Shown here piece after piece: positions 19,287-29,175 of a DNA stretch of 56,344 nucleotides. The position numbers and the translations under genes are program-made. A model generated the notes under the pieces. The model was given only the letters and a program-made list of their open reading frames with translations, was not told the DNA's origin and made no database searches. Source of the DNA: an uncultured Gammaproteobacteria bacterium (GTDB lineage Bacteria; Pseudomonadota; Gammaproteobacteria; Pseudomonadales; Azotimanducaceae_A); assembly GCA_913049565.1 (NCBI GenBank), contig CAJWZG010000001.1, positions 1 to 56,344 of the forward strand, written 5' to 3'. The first letter of the stretch is position 1. Each line of letters starts with the position of its first letter.

Positions 19287-20153
19287 ATGGCAAAGACTTC
19301 TGATTATTTATGGATAACTCTAGCCTACGGAGTCGCCTTGATGGTCGCGTGGCTGGTTGCAGCCGAGTTGTCGGCCTATGAGTTGCTATGGCGCACTGCA
19401 GCAGCTGATTTTGCTAGCACCATCGTGATTTTTGCGTTCGCCTGTGTTTTCAGAAACTCCAGTTTTTACGACGCCTATTGGTCTGTTGCCCCGCCCGTCA
19501 TTTTGCTCTACTCGATAACCTCGTACCAAGCCTTCGATCTGCGAACCATGTTGCTTTTTCATCTGGTTCTGTTGTGGGCGATTCGGCTGACCCACAACTG
19601 GGCCCGCGGTTGGTATGGACTTGCCCACCAAGATTGGCGCTATGTCGACCTAAAAGCCAAAACCGGGATCTTTTACCCCTTAGTTGATTTGTTTGGCGCT
19701 CAGTTGACGCCCACCGTGCAGGTTTTTGTCGCCTGCATGCCTGTATTACTTGCGCTGCAATCTGCGCCAGTCGCACTTTCTTTGCTCGATGCTCTCTGGA
19801 TCATTATCGGCTATGCGGCATTATGGATTGAATGGCGCGCGGATAATGTGCTGCGTGATCACCGCACAAACCCTGACAATCAGGGCAGCGTTCTGCGCAG
19901 TGACGTATGGGGGTGGTGTCGGCACCCCAATTATTTGGGCGAATTAGGGTTTTGGTTAGCCTTGACCATCTTTGGATTTTTAGGCTCAGCCAACGCATAC
20001 GCTTGGTTGGGTTTTGCTCTGATGGTCGGGCTATTCCTGGGAATTTCGATTCCTATGATCGATAAGCGCCAGCTTGCGAACAAACCTGAATACGCGAGTT
20101 ATAAAGAGCAAGTTCCCTCGCTAATCCCATATCCAAAAATTTCGTCTGATTAG
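19287..20153 (+). CDS. DUF1295 family integral membrane protein (steroid reductase-like fold)
   Basis: A 288-residue polytopic membrane protein with about six or seven hydrophobic segments. The C-terminal region contains SDVWGWCRHPNYLGELGFWLAL, the hallmark of DUF1295 and the steroid 5-alpha-reductase/isoprenylcysteine methyltransferase-like fold, where the RHPNYLGE motif binds cofactor. A reductase or lipid-modifying role is possible but unproven. It follows rpiA by 21 bases and is convergent with the FAD dehydrogenase gene. Confidence 0.9.
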   Translation: MAKTSDYLWITLAYGVALMVAWLVAAELSAYELLWRTAAADFASTIVIFAFACVFRNSSFYDAYWSVAPPVILLYSITSYQAFDLRTMLLFHLVLLWAIRLTHNWARGWYGLAHQDWRYVDLKAKTGIFYPLVDLFGAQLTPTVQVFVACMPVLLALQSAPVALSLLDALWIIIGYAALWIEWRADNVLRDHRTNPDNQGSVLRSDVWGWCRHPNYLGELGFWLALTIFGFLGSANAYAWLGFALMVGLFLGISIPMIDKRQLANKPEYASYKEQVPSLIPYPKISSD

Positions 20154-20204
20154 GGGCTCGAGCGTAGGTCCTGCGATATGGCTCGGACTTTTTACGTAAC
20201 ACCG

Positions 20205-21575
20205 TCAACTACCCGTTATCGGCAATAACTTGTCAGGGTTTAGAATTTGGTCTGGGTCGAAAACAGCTTTCAACCCTCGCATAAGAGCCATCTCCTCCTC
20301 GCTGCGGCTGTATCCTAAGAAATCGCGTTTCAGCAGGCCGACTCCGTGTTCAGCAGAAATACTGCCGCGACGCGCCTGCACCAACTCGAATATTTTGGGG
20401 CTCATGGTGTGCCCAACGTGGAAAAACTCCTCTACCGACAGCGATTCGGGGCGCAAGATATTCAGGTGCAAGTTGCCATCGCCGATATGTCCATACCAGC
20501 ACACCTCGAAATCGGGATAGCCTTCATTTACATAGCGGTCCACATCGGCAAGAAACGCAGGTACTTCGCTAATACGAACAGACAGATCATTTTTGTATGG
20601 CGTGTACGGCGCGAGGCTCTCGGAAATACCCTCACGAAGCTGCCACAAAGAGGCGGCTTGGGCTTGCGACTGACTCACTACACCGTCGACCAGCCAGCCT
20701 TCCTCTAAGCAGCGCGAAAACGCTTCCTCTGCTTGTGCAAGATCTGACTCATCAAATTCCAGCAACACGTAATTTTCTACGCGGCTTTCGAGCGGTTGGG
20801 GTAACTGCCGATGCATTTGTACTTTCTGTAATGCCAGATCGGAAAAGAACTCAAACGCCGACAGCGTTAACCGGTCACTGAACCCATGCAAGATGTTTAA
20901 GAGATCGGTAACCTCGGGAACCCCTACGACCATCACGATCTGCGGCTGAGGCTGTGGCGCTAGGCGCATATCCAGCTCACCGATCAAACCTAGCGTGCCC
21001 TCAGACCCAATCATCAGATGACGAAAGTCGTAGCCGGTCGCGTTCTTAATCAGGCCTGCGTTGCAGTCCAGGAATGCTCCGCTACCGGTAACCACTTTCA
21101 TTCCTGCAACCCAATCTCGGGTTAGCCCGTAGCGAATCACCTTAATGCCGCCTGCATTCGTCGCCACATTGCCACCAACCTGCGAAGACCCAGACGAAGC
21201 AAAATCCACGGGATAAAACAGGCCCTGTTCTTCAGCAAACGCTTGCAAATTTGCGGTGATCAATCCGGGCTGGCAGGTCACGATTCGGTCCTTGGCCGAG
21301 AAATCTAAGATCTTATTCATACGATCGAATGACACAACGACCTCTCGTTGGCTTGCCACAGCCCCACCAGACAAGCCCGTTCGGCCGCCTGACGGCACAA
21401 GCTTGAGATGATGGCTACGAGCGTAAGCAACCAGATCCTGGAGTTGTTCGATCGTTTCTGGAAACACGATAGCGCTAGGATCGACCACAAACCCATTAGT
21501 CCAATCCTTGCCCCAGAGCTGCAAGCTGTCGGGATCGACCTTAATCTGCTTTGCTTCTAACACGCTAGATAGCAT
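20205..21575 (-). CDS. FAD-binding 2-hydroxyacid dehydrogenase (GlcD/D-2-hydroxyglutarate dehydrogenase-like)
   Basis: A 456-residue flavoprotein with an N-terminal PCMH FAD-binding domain (PSGGRTGLSGGAVAS, then SSGSSQVGGNVATNAGG) and a C-terminal FAD-oxidase domain ending with HIGDGNLHLNIL and SAEHGVG. These features place it with D-lactate, glycolate and D-2-hydroxyglutarate dehydrogenases. The start chosen has GAGGAG six bases upstream; the longer open frame begins inside the preceding hydrolase gene. It overlaps the end of that gene by 11 bases. In Pseudomonas a D-2-hydroxyglutarate dehydrogenase lies in the same general neighbourhood; the substrate here is inferred. Confidence 0.92.
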   Translation of the reverse strand: MLSSVLEAKQIKVDPDSLQLWGKDWTNGFVVDPSAIVFPETIEQLQDLVAYARSHHLKLVPSGGRTGLSGGAVASQREVVVSFDRMNKILDFSAKDRIVTCQPGLITANLQAFAEEQGLFYPVDFASSGSSQVGGNVATNAGGIKVIRYGLTRDWVAGMKVVTGSGAFLDCNAGLIKNATGYDFRHLMIGSEGTLGLIGELDMRLAPQPQPQIVMVVGVPEVTDLLNILHGFSDRLTLSAFEFFSDLALQKVQMHRQLPQPLESRVENYVLLEFDESDLAQAEEAFSRCLEEGWLVDGVVSQSQAQAASLWQLREGISESLAPYTPYKNDLSVRISEVPAFLADVDRYVNEGYPDFEVCWYGHIGDGNLHLNILRPESLSVEEFFHVGHTMSPKIFELVQARRGSISAEHGVGLLKRDFLGYSRSEEEMALMRGLKAVFDPDQILNPDKLLPITGS

Positions 21576-22596
21576 GCCTTTCTCCTCGATGTTTTGCCCA
21601 CTGACACGCTGCGTCCAGGCGTGTCCATATAGCGGCACGAATGGCTTCGGTTTCGTTCACCAAGTGATGCCGAGCAGGTGGCACAATATGTATCTGGCAC
21701 TGTGGGTAGAGACGCTCAAGCACCGGCAAATTGTATCGGTAACTTACAGTGCGATCCTCGTAACCCTGCACGATCTTGGGTGATAGGGGAGAAGGTTGAT
21801 AGCCTTCAAAGTGATTGAACCAATTCACCATGGCATTAACCCAAGCGACGGGTAGGGTGCGAGCTTGCAAAGGGTCTTGCCCAAGCAAGCCAACGAACTC
21901 AGGGTTATCGATATTTGTAGAAACGTCTCTGGACCGAGATTTGACGGTGCAGCGTGCGATTTCAAACACCCAGCGCATGGCTACCCACGCGTAGGGTCGA
22001 ACGAGAGGCGCCAATAACACTACTTCCCCCGTTGGCCGGTTCTGCGTAGCGTATTTCTGCTGCTGCCAATATTCCATCGTCAACGCGCCGCCCATACTTT
22101 GGCCGAACCAATGTATCGGTAGATTGCATGCTAAGCGTTTGCCGAGCTCATGCATGTCATCAACTACACGGACATAGCGCTGAAAATCACTGATAGTTGC
22201 CCGTTGGCCTGTCGACAGACCGTGACCTATTTGGTCAAAACCAAGCACCGCTATGTTGCGCTCCAGCAATTCTGCGATCAGATGCCCGTACAAGCCTAAG
22301 TGATCGTAATAACCGTGACAGACAATTGCCCAGGCGTCCGGTGCTTCTCCGTCGGGTTTGAACGTTTGCGCAAAAATACGTTCCTTGCCGACAGCTACAA
22401 GGCCGTATGAACGTACCGCTGCAACCTGCTCGAACCCGAGCTGGTAATAGGCGTTGTATGCATCGAATAACGAGGGATTAAGCTCAACCCAAGAATCCTC
22501 ACTCCCAGCAACCTCATCCAGCGGCACTGCGGCTAGGGCGTGGATTAAAGCGGCATCATCAAACAGGCCTTGGCCGCGCTGGGGCAAATGAGCCAA
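21565..22596 (-). CDS. Alpha/beta hydrolase (monoacylglycerol lipase/lysophospholipase-like)
   Basis: A 343-residue serine hydrolase. The segment VCHGYYDHLGLYGHLIAELLERNIAVLGFD carries the oxyanion region, GHGLSTG follows, and the nucleophile elbow is GQSMGG. A late histidine in PPARHHLVNET is a good catalytic-triad candidate. The lid pattern resembles PldB-type lysophospholipases. No signal peptide is present, so it is probably cytosolic. It is 8 bases downstream of fba and overlaps the FAD dehydrogenase gene, which suggests co-transcription with the sugar-phosphate genes. Confidence 0.88.
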   Translation of the reverse strand: MAHLPQRGQGLFDDAALIHALAAVPLDEVAGSEDSWVELNPSLFDAYNAYYQLGFEQVAAVRSYGLVAVGKERIFAQTFKPDGEAPDAWAIVCHGYYDHLGLYGHLIAELLERNIAVLGFDQIGHGLSTGQRATISDFQRYVRVVDDMHELGKRLACNLPIHWFGQSMGGALTMEYWQQQKYATQNRPTGEVVLLAPLVRPYAWVAMRWVFEIARCTVKSRSRDVSTNIDNPEFVGLLGQDPLQARTLPVAWVNAMVNWFNHFEGYQPSPLSPKIVQGYEDRTVSYRYNLPVLERLYPQCQIHIVPPARHHLVNETEAIRAAIWTRLDAACQWAKHRGERHAI

Positions 22597-22604
22597 CGGA
22601 TCGC

Positions 22605-23669
22605 CTAGGCAATCAGTGGCGCTAGCTCGCCAGCCGCGTAATGCATGAACATAGTTTCAAGCGACTTCGTGTTAATCTTGTCTGCATTACCCGAGGTGCC
22701 GAACGCTTCATAGCGCGCTACTACTACCTCTTTCATCGCCTGCTGGGAAACCGCAAGATATTTTCGTGGATCGAATTCCGATGGGTTTGCCGCCAAGAAT
22801 TTCCGGATCGAGGCAGTCGACGCTAAGCGTAGGTCTGTATCGATATTGACCTTCCGAACACCGTGCTTTATCCCCTGCTGAATTTCTTCCACTGGCACGC
22901 CATATGTTTCAGCAATATCACCGCCATATTCATTAATTTCTTGCAGCAGGTTTTGCGGCACAGAAGAACTCCCGTGCATAACTAAGTGCGTGTTCGGGAG
23001 TCGCTGATTTATAGCCTTGATACGGTCGATCGCCAGAATATCTCCCGATGGTGGTCGACTGAACTTGTAAGCCCCATGCGATGTCCCGATTGCTATCGCC
23101 AATGCATCCACCTCAGTTTTGGCGACAAAGTCAGCGGCTTCCTCCGGGTCGGTAAGCAGCTGATCCATGTTGAGCACACCTTCGGCACCTACGCCATCTT
23201 CTTCACCGGCCGTGCCTGTTTCTAGCGAGCCCAAGCAGCCCAACTCCCCCTCAACAGAGACACCACACGCATGCGCCATTTCGACCACCCGCCGAGTCAC
23301 ATCGACGTTGTACTGATAATCAGCCGGGGTTTTCTGATCCTCAAGCAACGATCCGTCCATCATCACAGACGTGAATCCCATCTGCATGGAACGCTGGCAG
23401 ACATCGGCAGAAGCGCCATGATCCTGATGCATGACAACAGGGATTTGCGGAAACTCCTCAACTGCTGCCAGCATTAGGTGGCGCAAGAAATTGGGGCCCG
23501 CATACTTTCGCGCTCCGGCTGAAGCTTGAACTATCACCGGGCTGTTTGTCTCTCGCGCACCTTCCATGATAGCGCGCATCTGCTCAAGGTTATTGACGTT
23601 AAAGGCTGGAACCCCATAGTCATTTTCGGCGGCGTGATCGAGTAACTGCCGCATGCTAATCAGTGCCAT
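22605..23669 (-). CDS. fba: Fructose-bisphosphate aldolase, class II (CbbA-type)
   Basis: A 354-residue zinc aldolase that interconverts fructose 1,6-bisphosphate and the triose phosphates. It begins [27 protein letters not shown] and has the zinc-binding segment [20 protein letters not shown] and [10 protein letters not shown]. The Calvin-type (CbbA) subfamily pattern fits the length. It is the third gene of the leftward tkt-pgk-fba series. A pyruvate kinase gene often sits between pgk and fba in this group but is absent here. Confidence 0.97.
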   Translation of the reverse strand: MALISMRQLLDHAAENDYGVPAFNVNNLEQMRAIMEGARETNSPVIVQASAGARKYAGPNFLRHLMLAAVEEFPQIPVVMHQDHGASADVCQRSMQMGFTSVMMDGSLLEDQKTPADYQYNVDVTRRVVEMAHACGVSVEGELGCLGSLETGTAGEEDGVGAEGVLNMDQLLTDPEEAADFVAKTEVDALAIAIGTSHGAYKFSRPPSGDILAIDRIKAINQRLPNTHLVMHGSSSVPQNLLQEINEYGGDIAETYGVPVEEIQQGIKHGVRKVNIDTDLRLASTASIRKFLAANPSEFDPRKYLAVSQQAMKEVVVARYEAFGTSGNADKINTKSLETMFMHYAAGELAPLIA

Positions 23670-23737
23670 TTTTGTTCTCCAATAAATTGCGTATAACGTT
23701 TGCCATGCTTCGATTTTTTCTGCATCTATTCTTCCGA

Positions 23738-24913
23738 TCAGGTTTGCGCGCGACGCTCGCCCAGTATCGCCACAGCGGGTAAGGTTTTGCCCTCCACCAA
23801 CTCCAGGAACGCACCCCCTCCTGTCGAGATATAAGAAAGGTCAGAGGCAAGTTGGTACCGTTCGACCGCTGCTAAGGTATCTCCACCCCCGGCGATAGAA
23901 AATGCGCTACTTTGCGCAATAGCTTCACCCAGCACCTTCGTACCGTGCCCGAACTGCGGGAACTCAAACACGCCGACCGGACCATTCCACATGATGGTTT
24001 GTGCATCGATCAGTCCCTCTGCCCACGCACGGGCAGTGACCGGGCCAATATCGAGAATCATTTCATCTGGCTTTACGCCGTCGATGGCTTTCACCACACC
24101 AACCGCGCCAGCGTCGAACGATTTGGCAACCATTACATCCACGGGTACCGGGATGTCGACCTGCTCGGCGATTTCTTGTGCTTTACCAACCAAATCAGGT
24201 TCGTATAAAGAGCTACCAACCTCATAGCCAGCGGCCGCTATGAATGTATTTGCGATGCCTCCACCCACGATTATTCGATCTGCGATGGACGCTAAAGAGC
24301 CTAATACCTCGAGTTTTGTCGATACCTTGGCGCCACCTATAACCGCCACCATAGGGCTAGCGGGCTGGGCGAGCGCTTGTTGAAAAGCCTTTAACTCGGC
24401 ATCGAGCAACAACCCCGCACAAACCTCTGGCGCAAATTTAGCAACCCCATGGGTCGAAGCTTGAGCTCGATGAGCTGTGCCAAACGCATCCATTACGAAC
24501 ACGTCGCACGCTGCGGCCATGCGTTTGGCGAGCGCTTCATCATCCGATTTTTCGCCCAGCAGAAAACGCACGTTCTCGAGCAAACCCACGCTACCCGGCG
24601 GGATCTGGGTGCAGTCTTCGAGATTAGGCAAGAGTGCTACCGGTCTCTCTAACATTGCCTCCAGAGCAATTGCTACCGGGGCCAAAGAAGCAGCCGCATC
24701 GAATTCGCCCTCTGTAGGCCGCCCCATGTGCGACATCACTACCACTCTGGCTCCCTGTTCAAGCGCAGCGAGAATAGTCGGTATGGAGGCCTGAATACGG
24801 GCATCACTGGTTACCCGCCCTCGAGCGATTGGGACGTTCAGATCCGCTCGAATCAGCACCCGCTTACCGCTTAAATCCAGTTCGGACATCGGCGTAACTT
24901 CAGGTAAATCCAT
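23738..24913 (-). CDS. pgk: Phosphoglycerate kinase
   Basis: A protein of about 391 residues that transfers phosphate between 1,3-bisphosphoglycerate and ADP. Conserved segments are [12 protein letters not shown] near the N-terminus, [39 protein letters not shown] and SIAGGGDT. The ATG at 24913 is chosen; an in-frame GTG at 24931 and an ATG at 24889 are alternatives, and none has a strong Shine-Dalgarno. It lies between tkt and fba. The glyceraldehyde-3-phosphate dehydrogenase gene that often accompanies these is missing from the cluster. Confidence 0.96.
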   Translation of the reverse strand: MDLPEVTPMSELDLSGKRVLIRADLNVPIARGRVTSDARIQASIPTILAALEQGARVVVMSHMGRPTEGEFDAAASLAPVAIALEAMLERPVALLPNLEDCTQIPPGSVGLLENVRFLLGEKSDDEALAKRMAAACDVFVMDAFGTAHRAQASTHGVAKFAPEVCAGLLLDAELKAFQQALAQPASPMVAVIGGAKVSTKLEVLGSLASIADRIIVGGGIANTFIAAAGYEVGSSLYEPDLVGKAQEIAEQVDIPVPVDVMVAKSFDAGAVGVVKAIDGVKPDEMILDIGPVTARAWAEGLIDAQTIMWNGPVGVFEFPQFGHGTKVLGEAIAQSSAFSIAGGGDTLAAVERYQLASDLSYISTGGGAFLELVEGKTLPAVAILGERRAQT

Positions 24914-24978
24914 TAGCTCGCTCGCTTCCACTTTCCCGGGTATCGCTCACGGTGACTCCACAACCTCTGCTCCATTGA

Positions 24979-26958
24979 CTATCGACCCAATACGCGCAAT
25001 GCTTTTTCAACCACATGTTCAGCTTTTATCCCAAGCGTCTCTAGCGCTTGGGCGCCCGGCGCGGACATGCCAAATCGATCAATCCCAACCACATCGCCAT
25101 CAAGCCCAACGAATTTGAACCAAGTGTCAGGCTGTCCGGCTTCAACCGCTACACGTGCCCTGAGCGCCTTGGGTAGTACGGACTCTTTGTAAGCCTGTTC
25201 TTGGGACTCAAACACTTCCACGCAAGGCATAGAAACCACCCGAACAGCTATTCCTTGTTCGGTAAGCGTTTGCGCCGCTTGAGCTGTGAGACCCACCTCA
25301 GAGCCAGTAGCGATGAGGATAAGGTCGGGAGCTTTGTCGGAATCAACGAGTACATATCCACCGCGATGCACGTTGTCAAACGTTGAGGAGGAACGCCGTT
25401 GCGCGGCTACTTTTTGGCGAGTGAACACTAGGGCCGTTGGCATCGAGCGACTGGCAACGGCCGACTTCCACGCAATCGCAGTTTCCACGGTGTCGCAGGG
25501 GCGCCAAGTCGCTAAGTTTGGCGTCGTGCGTAAGTTGGCTAACTGCTCTACCGGTTGGTGCGTAGGGCCATCTTCGCCGACCGCAACAGAATCGTGGGTG
25601 TAAACAAATATGTTAGGCAGTTGCATCAATGCCGCTAAACGCACGGCGTTGCGCGCATATTCCATGAAGATCAAAAAAGTGCCCGTAAAGGGTCGATATC
25701 CGCCATGCAGCTGAATGCCATTACTAATCGCTGTCATACCAAATTCTCGAACACCGAAACTCATATATTGGTCGTCTCTTGCCTCGGACCACCGCGTGTT
25801 GTTGGACCCCGTTAAATCAGCAGACCCGCCGAAAAGCTCTGGCAGACCTTCAGCAATGGCGCCAATTGCAGCCTGAGAGGACTTGCGCGTTTCTAAATCG
25901 ACAGCGTTCGCTTGCTGCTGCTGCGCGAACGCATCTATTGCTGTGTCCCAACCATCGAGCAGTTCGCCGTTCATGCGACGAGCAAGTTCCGCGGCCGCCG
26001 ATGGGTCTGCTTGGGCAAAAGCGTCCATAGCCGCCTGCCATGACCCTTGGGCAGCGCCACCTGAATTGCTGCAATTCCATGCCTCGTATATCTCCGGAGG
26101 GATCTCCCATGGACCAGCGGTCCACCCTAGCTCGGCCTTGGTCAGCGCAATTTCTTCTTCGCCGAGGACGGATCCATGCGCGCCCGCTGTACCGCGCTTA
26201 TTCGGTGAACCAAATCCAATCACTGTTTTACAGCACACCAAGGTTGGTCGACCATCAGACTGAGTGGCATTTGTTAATGCATCCGTTATCTCTTGGGTAT
26301 CGTGCCCGTTTACGTTGCGTATCACGCGCCAGCCATAGGCTTCAAAGCGCGCGGGCACATCTTCGTTAAACCATTCCGCTACGTTCCCATCAATGGAGAT
26401 GCCGTTATCGTCGTAAAGACAGATCAGCTTTGATAGCCCCAAAGTCCCAGCCAGTGAGGCCGCTTCATGGGATATGCCTTCCATCAAACAGCCATCTCCT
26501 GCGATTACCCAAGTTCGGTGATCGACAATGACGTGTTCCTCTGAATTAAATTCAGCGCTCAGCTTCTGCTCTGCCAGCGCCATTCCAACTGCCATTGCGA
26601 AACCTTGACCCAGCGGCCCGGTGGTTGTTTCGACTCCTGGACATTCACCAAATTCCGGGTGACCGGCTGTTTTCGAATGCAATTGTCTGAAGTCCTTGAT
26701 GTCCTGCAAGCTCACGTCATAGCCGGTGAGATGCAGCAGCGCGTAAAGCAGCATGGATCCATGCCCGTTGGATAACACAAATCGATCTCTATCGAACCAA
26801 TTTGGGTTTTTGGGGTTGTGCTTAAGAAAGTCACGCCAGAGCACTTCGGCAACATCGGCCAATCCCATCGGAGCACCGGGATGACCACTATTGGCAGCTT
26901 GCACTGCATCTATGGCCAAAACCCGAATAGCGTTGGCGAGTTCAAATCGTGTGGGCAT
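24979..26958 (-). CDS. tkt: Transketolase
   Basis: A 659-residue TPP enzyme of the pentose phosphate pathway. The N-terminus has [10 protein letters not shown], the TPP-binding motif begins at Gly154-Asp155-Gly156 (GDGCLMEG ... DDNGISIDG), and the pyrimidine-binding domain has FGVREFGM and [21 protein letters not shown]. The C-terminal domain is complete. It is the first gene of the leftward tkt-pgk-fba cluster and diverges from metK. With rpiA nearby, it supports the non-oxidative pentose phosphate branch. Confidence 0.97.
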   Translation of the reverse strand: MPTRFELANAIRVLAIDAVQAANSGHPGAPMGLADVAEVLWRDFLKHNPKNPNWFDRDRFVLSNGHGSMLLYALLHLTGYDVSLQDIKDFRQLHSKTAGHPEFGECPGVETTTGPLGQGFAMAVGMALAEQKLSAEFNSEEHVIVDHRTWVIAGDGCLMEGISHEAASLAGTLGLSKLICLYDDNGISIDGNVAEWFNEDVPARFEAYGWRVIRNVNGHDTQEITDALTNATQSDGRPTLVCCKTVIGFGSPNKRGTAGAHGSVLGEEEIALTKAELGWTAGPWEIPPEIYEAWNCSNSGGAAQGSWQAAMDAFAQADPSAAAELARRMNGELLDGWDTAIDAFAQQQQANAVDLETRKSSQAAIGAIAEGLPELFGGSADLTGSNNTRWSEARDDQYMSFGVREFGMTAISNGIQLHGGYRPFTGTFLIFMEYARNAVRLAALMQLPNIFVYTHDSVAVGEDGPTHQPVEQLANLRTTPNLATWRPCDTVETAIAWKSAVASRSMPTALVFTRQKVAAQRRSSSTFDNVHRGGYVLVDSDKAPDLILIATGSEVGLTAQAAQTLTEQGIAVRVVSMPCVEVFESQEQAYKESVLPKALRARVAVEAGQPDTWFKFVGLDGDVVGIDRFGMSAPGAQALETLGIKAEHVVEKALRVLGR

Positions 26959-27119
26959 AAACCTTCTCTTTGACGTGAACCTGTATTGTCGGCGTTTTGC
27001 ACGGCTCGCTGCAAATTTTCTGCAACTTTAATCGCATTTAAGTCACTTAAAACGAAGCAAGAATTCAAGTAGCATCCCCGCCTCGAAAAAGTAGACCAAA
27101 AATTGGCCAAGGAAGAACT
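26959..27119 (+). promoter_or_regulatory. tkt/metK divergent promoter region with two inverted repeats
   Basis: This 161-base gap must hold both promoters. It contains TTTGCA (26996-27001) facing TGCAAA (27010-27015), and a near-perfect 15-base palindrome TTTAAGTCACTTAAA at 27037-27051. CTGCAA is repeated at 27009 and 27020. These are plausible operator sites, but I cannot assign a regulator. I do not see a known SAM or SAH riboswitch. Confidence 0.45.
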
Positions 27120-28277
27120 ATGCCCTCACAAACACTGTTTACCTCTGAATCAGTTTCCGAAGGCCATCCTGACAAAGTTGCTGACCAAGTTTCTGACGCG
27201 GTCGTCGATGCGATGTTGGCTCAAGACAGCGAATCACGAGTTGCCTGCGAAACCATGATTAAGACCGGCATCGTCATGCTCGCCGGTGAAATTCGCAGCG
27301 AAGCCGTCGTCGACTTCGACAAGCTCGCGAGAAGTGTCATCGAACAAATCGGCTACGACGGGCCCGAAATCGGTTTTGACCCCGAAGCCTGCACCGTCGT
27401 GAATGCGCTAGGTCAGCAAAGCCAAGACATTGCTATGGGTGTAGACGAGTCTGGCGACCATGAGCAAGGTGCCGGCGACCAAGGACTGATGTTCGGTTAC
27501 GCAACCAATGAAACAGACGTGCTGATGCCTGCGCCAATTGTCTATTCCCATCGCTTGGTAGAACAACAGGCCAAAGCTCGACGTGCCAATCTATCTTTTC
27601 TGAGGCCCGATGCTAAAAGCCAACTCACTTTTCGCTATGACGAAGCGGGCAAGCCCATCGGCATTGATGCTGTGGTCTTATCGACGCAGCACTCGCCAGA
27701 CGTTACCCAAGAAACCCTGCGCGAAGCGGTTATGGAAGAAATCATTAAACCCGTGCTACCAGCAAATTGGGTGTCAGCAGAAACTCAGTTTCATATCAAT
27801 CCTACGGGCCAATTCATCATTGGCGGCCCTGTGGGCGACTGCGGGTTAACGGGACGAAAAATCATTGTCGATACCTATGGCGGTATGGCGCGCCATGGGG
27901 GCGGAGCTTTCTCGGGCAAAGATCCATCCAAAGTTGACCGATCTGCCGCCTATGCAGGCCGGTATGTGGCAAAAAATATCGTTGCTGCTGGATTAGCAGA
28001 GCGCTGTGAAATTCAAATCAGCTATGCCATCGGTGTGGCAGAGCCAACATCCATAAGCGTTGATACTTACGGCACCGGCGAAATCAGCGACAGTGAAATC
28101 ATTCAGCTTGTCCGTGAACACTTTGATTTGAGACCCAAGGGCTTAATCGCGATGCTTGATTTGAAGCGCCCGATCTACCAACAAACTGCTGCCTATGGCC
28201 ACTTTGGCCGTATCGGTGACGACTTTACTTGGGAACGCACCGACAAAGCGGAAGCCTTGTCAGCCGCCATAAAATAA
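27120..28277 (+). CDS. metK: S-adenosylmethionine synthetase
   Basis: A 385-residue enzyme that makes SAM from methionine and ATP. It begins with [24 protein letters not shown], and has [12 protein letters not shown] and the ATP-binding [19 protein letters not shown]. The start is preceded by AAGGAAGAAC. It diverges from tkt and is followed after 39 bases by metF. In many relatives ahcY (SAH hydrolase) lies between metK and metF; it is not here. Confidence 0.98.
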   Translation: MPSQTLFTSESVSEGHPDKVADQVSDAVVDAMLAQDSESRVACETMIKTGIVMLAGEIRSEAVVDFDKLARSVIEQIGYDGPEIGFDPEACTVVNALGQQSQDIAMGVDESGDHEQGAGDQGLMFGYATNETDVLMPAPIVYSHRLVEQQAKARRANLSFLRPDAKSQLTFRYDEAGKPIGIDAVVLSTQHSPDVTQETLREAVMEEIIKPVLPANWVSAETQFHINPTGQFIIGGPVGDCGLTGRKIIVDTYGGMARHGGGAFSGKDPSKVDRSAAYAGRYVAKNIVAAGLAERCEIQISYAIGVAEPTSISVDTYGTGEISDSEIIQLVREHFDLRPKGLIAMLDLKRPIYQQTAAYGHFGRIGDDFTWERTDKAEALSAAIK

Positions 28278-28282
28278 ACGTT

Positions 28283-28311
28283 GGAACTCGCCATGATGGG
28301 TTCCTAGGAAC
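28283..28311 (+). promoter_or_regulatory. Alternative hairpins over the metF ribosome binding site
   Basis: Three five-base arms lie in the metK-metF gap: GGAAC (28283-28287), GTTCC (28300-28304) and GGAAC (28307-28311). The middle arm can pair with either outer arm but not both. The third arm overlaps AGGAA, the metF Shine-Dalgarno, six bases from the ATG. One pairing frees the ribosome binding site and the other partly covers it. This is read from sequence; function is inference. Confidence 0.4.
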
Positions 28312-28316
28312 TAATC

Positions 28317-29174
28317 ATGAGCAACCCCCAAAAACCTGATTTACTACCTGAATTAAGTTTTGAGTTTTTTCCTCCCAAGGACGATGCGGGTATTGATCGG
28401 CTGTTAGCCGGCACCGTTAAGAGGCTCAAAGCATTCAAACCAAGATATTGCTCGGTGACCTATGGCGCTGGCGGCTCAACGAAAGCAGGCACCCAGGCCC
28501 TCGTCGAGCGCCTGATAGCCTCTGGAACAAACGCGGTACCCCACCTTTCTATTGGCGGCAGCTCTGAAGAAGAATTAGCGCAGTTGATCGGCCACTATCA
28601 AAGCATTGGAGTCACCAAAATTTTGTGCCTGCGCGGCGATCACCCCCCTGCCGAAACCTACAAAACGGCCTACGCCGAAGATTTAGTAACCCATCTATCG
28701 ACCCACTGGCCCAACCAATTCGAGCTGTCAGTCGCGGCTTATCCAGAGATTCATCCCGATTCTGGATCGGTGGAGGCAGACCTCAAATACTTCGCCGCCA
28801 AGGTCAATGCAGGAGCAAGCTCCGCGATCACCCAGTACTTTTATAATGCTGAGGCGTACGGATATTTTGCTGACCGCTGCGAGAAAGCGGGGCTCACCAT
28901 CCCCATAGCCGTGGGTATCATGCCAATTACTAACATTGACGCACTTCACCGTTTCAGCGCGAAAGCCGGCGCCGACGTTCCTCGCTGGCTCGGAAAATCA
29001 ATGTCGAGCTACGTCGACGACGAAAAAGGGTTAATCGCCTACGGCGTAGAGGTCGTCACCAAGCTGTGCGAAAGATTGCAGCAATTAGGCGCGCCTGGGC
29101 TACACTTCTATACGCTTAACCGATGGGGCGCGAGTCGCCAAATTTGCCTAAATTTGGGATTTCTCGAACACTGA
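28317..29174 (+). CDS. metF: Methylenetetrahydrofolate reductase
   Basis: A 285-residue FAD enzyme that reduces 5,10-methylene-THF to 5-methyl-THF for methionine synthesis. The family start LSFEFFPPKDDAG, the segments CSVTYGAGGST and LCLRGDHP, and the C-terminal HFYTLNRWGAS are present. Length matches bacterial MetF (about 290). It follows metK by 39 bases, with the SD AGGAA in a possible hairpin. It completes the window's one-carbon set with gcv and fthC. Confidence 0.97.
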   Translation: MSNPQKPDLLPELSFEFFPPKDDAGIDRLLAGTVKRLKAFKPRYCSVTYGAGGSTKAGTQALVERLIASGTNAVPHLSIGGSSEEELAQLIGHYQSIGVTKILCLRGDHPPAETYKTAYAEDLVTHLSTHWPNQFELSVAAYPEIHPDSGSVEADLKYFAAKVNAGASSAITQYFYNAEAYGYFADRCEKAGLTIPIAVGIMPITNIDALHRFSAKAGADVPRWLGKSMSSYVDDEKGLIAYGVEVVTKLCERLQQLGAPGLHFYTLNRWGASRQICLNLGFLEH

Positions 29175-29175
29175 A

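Noticed and set aside
26959..27119. SAM or SAH riboswitch before metK
   Set aside because: The region has only short dyads; I see no conserved core of any SAM/SAH class.
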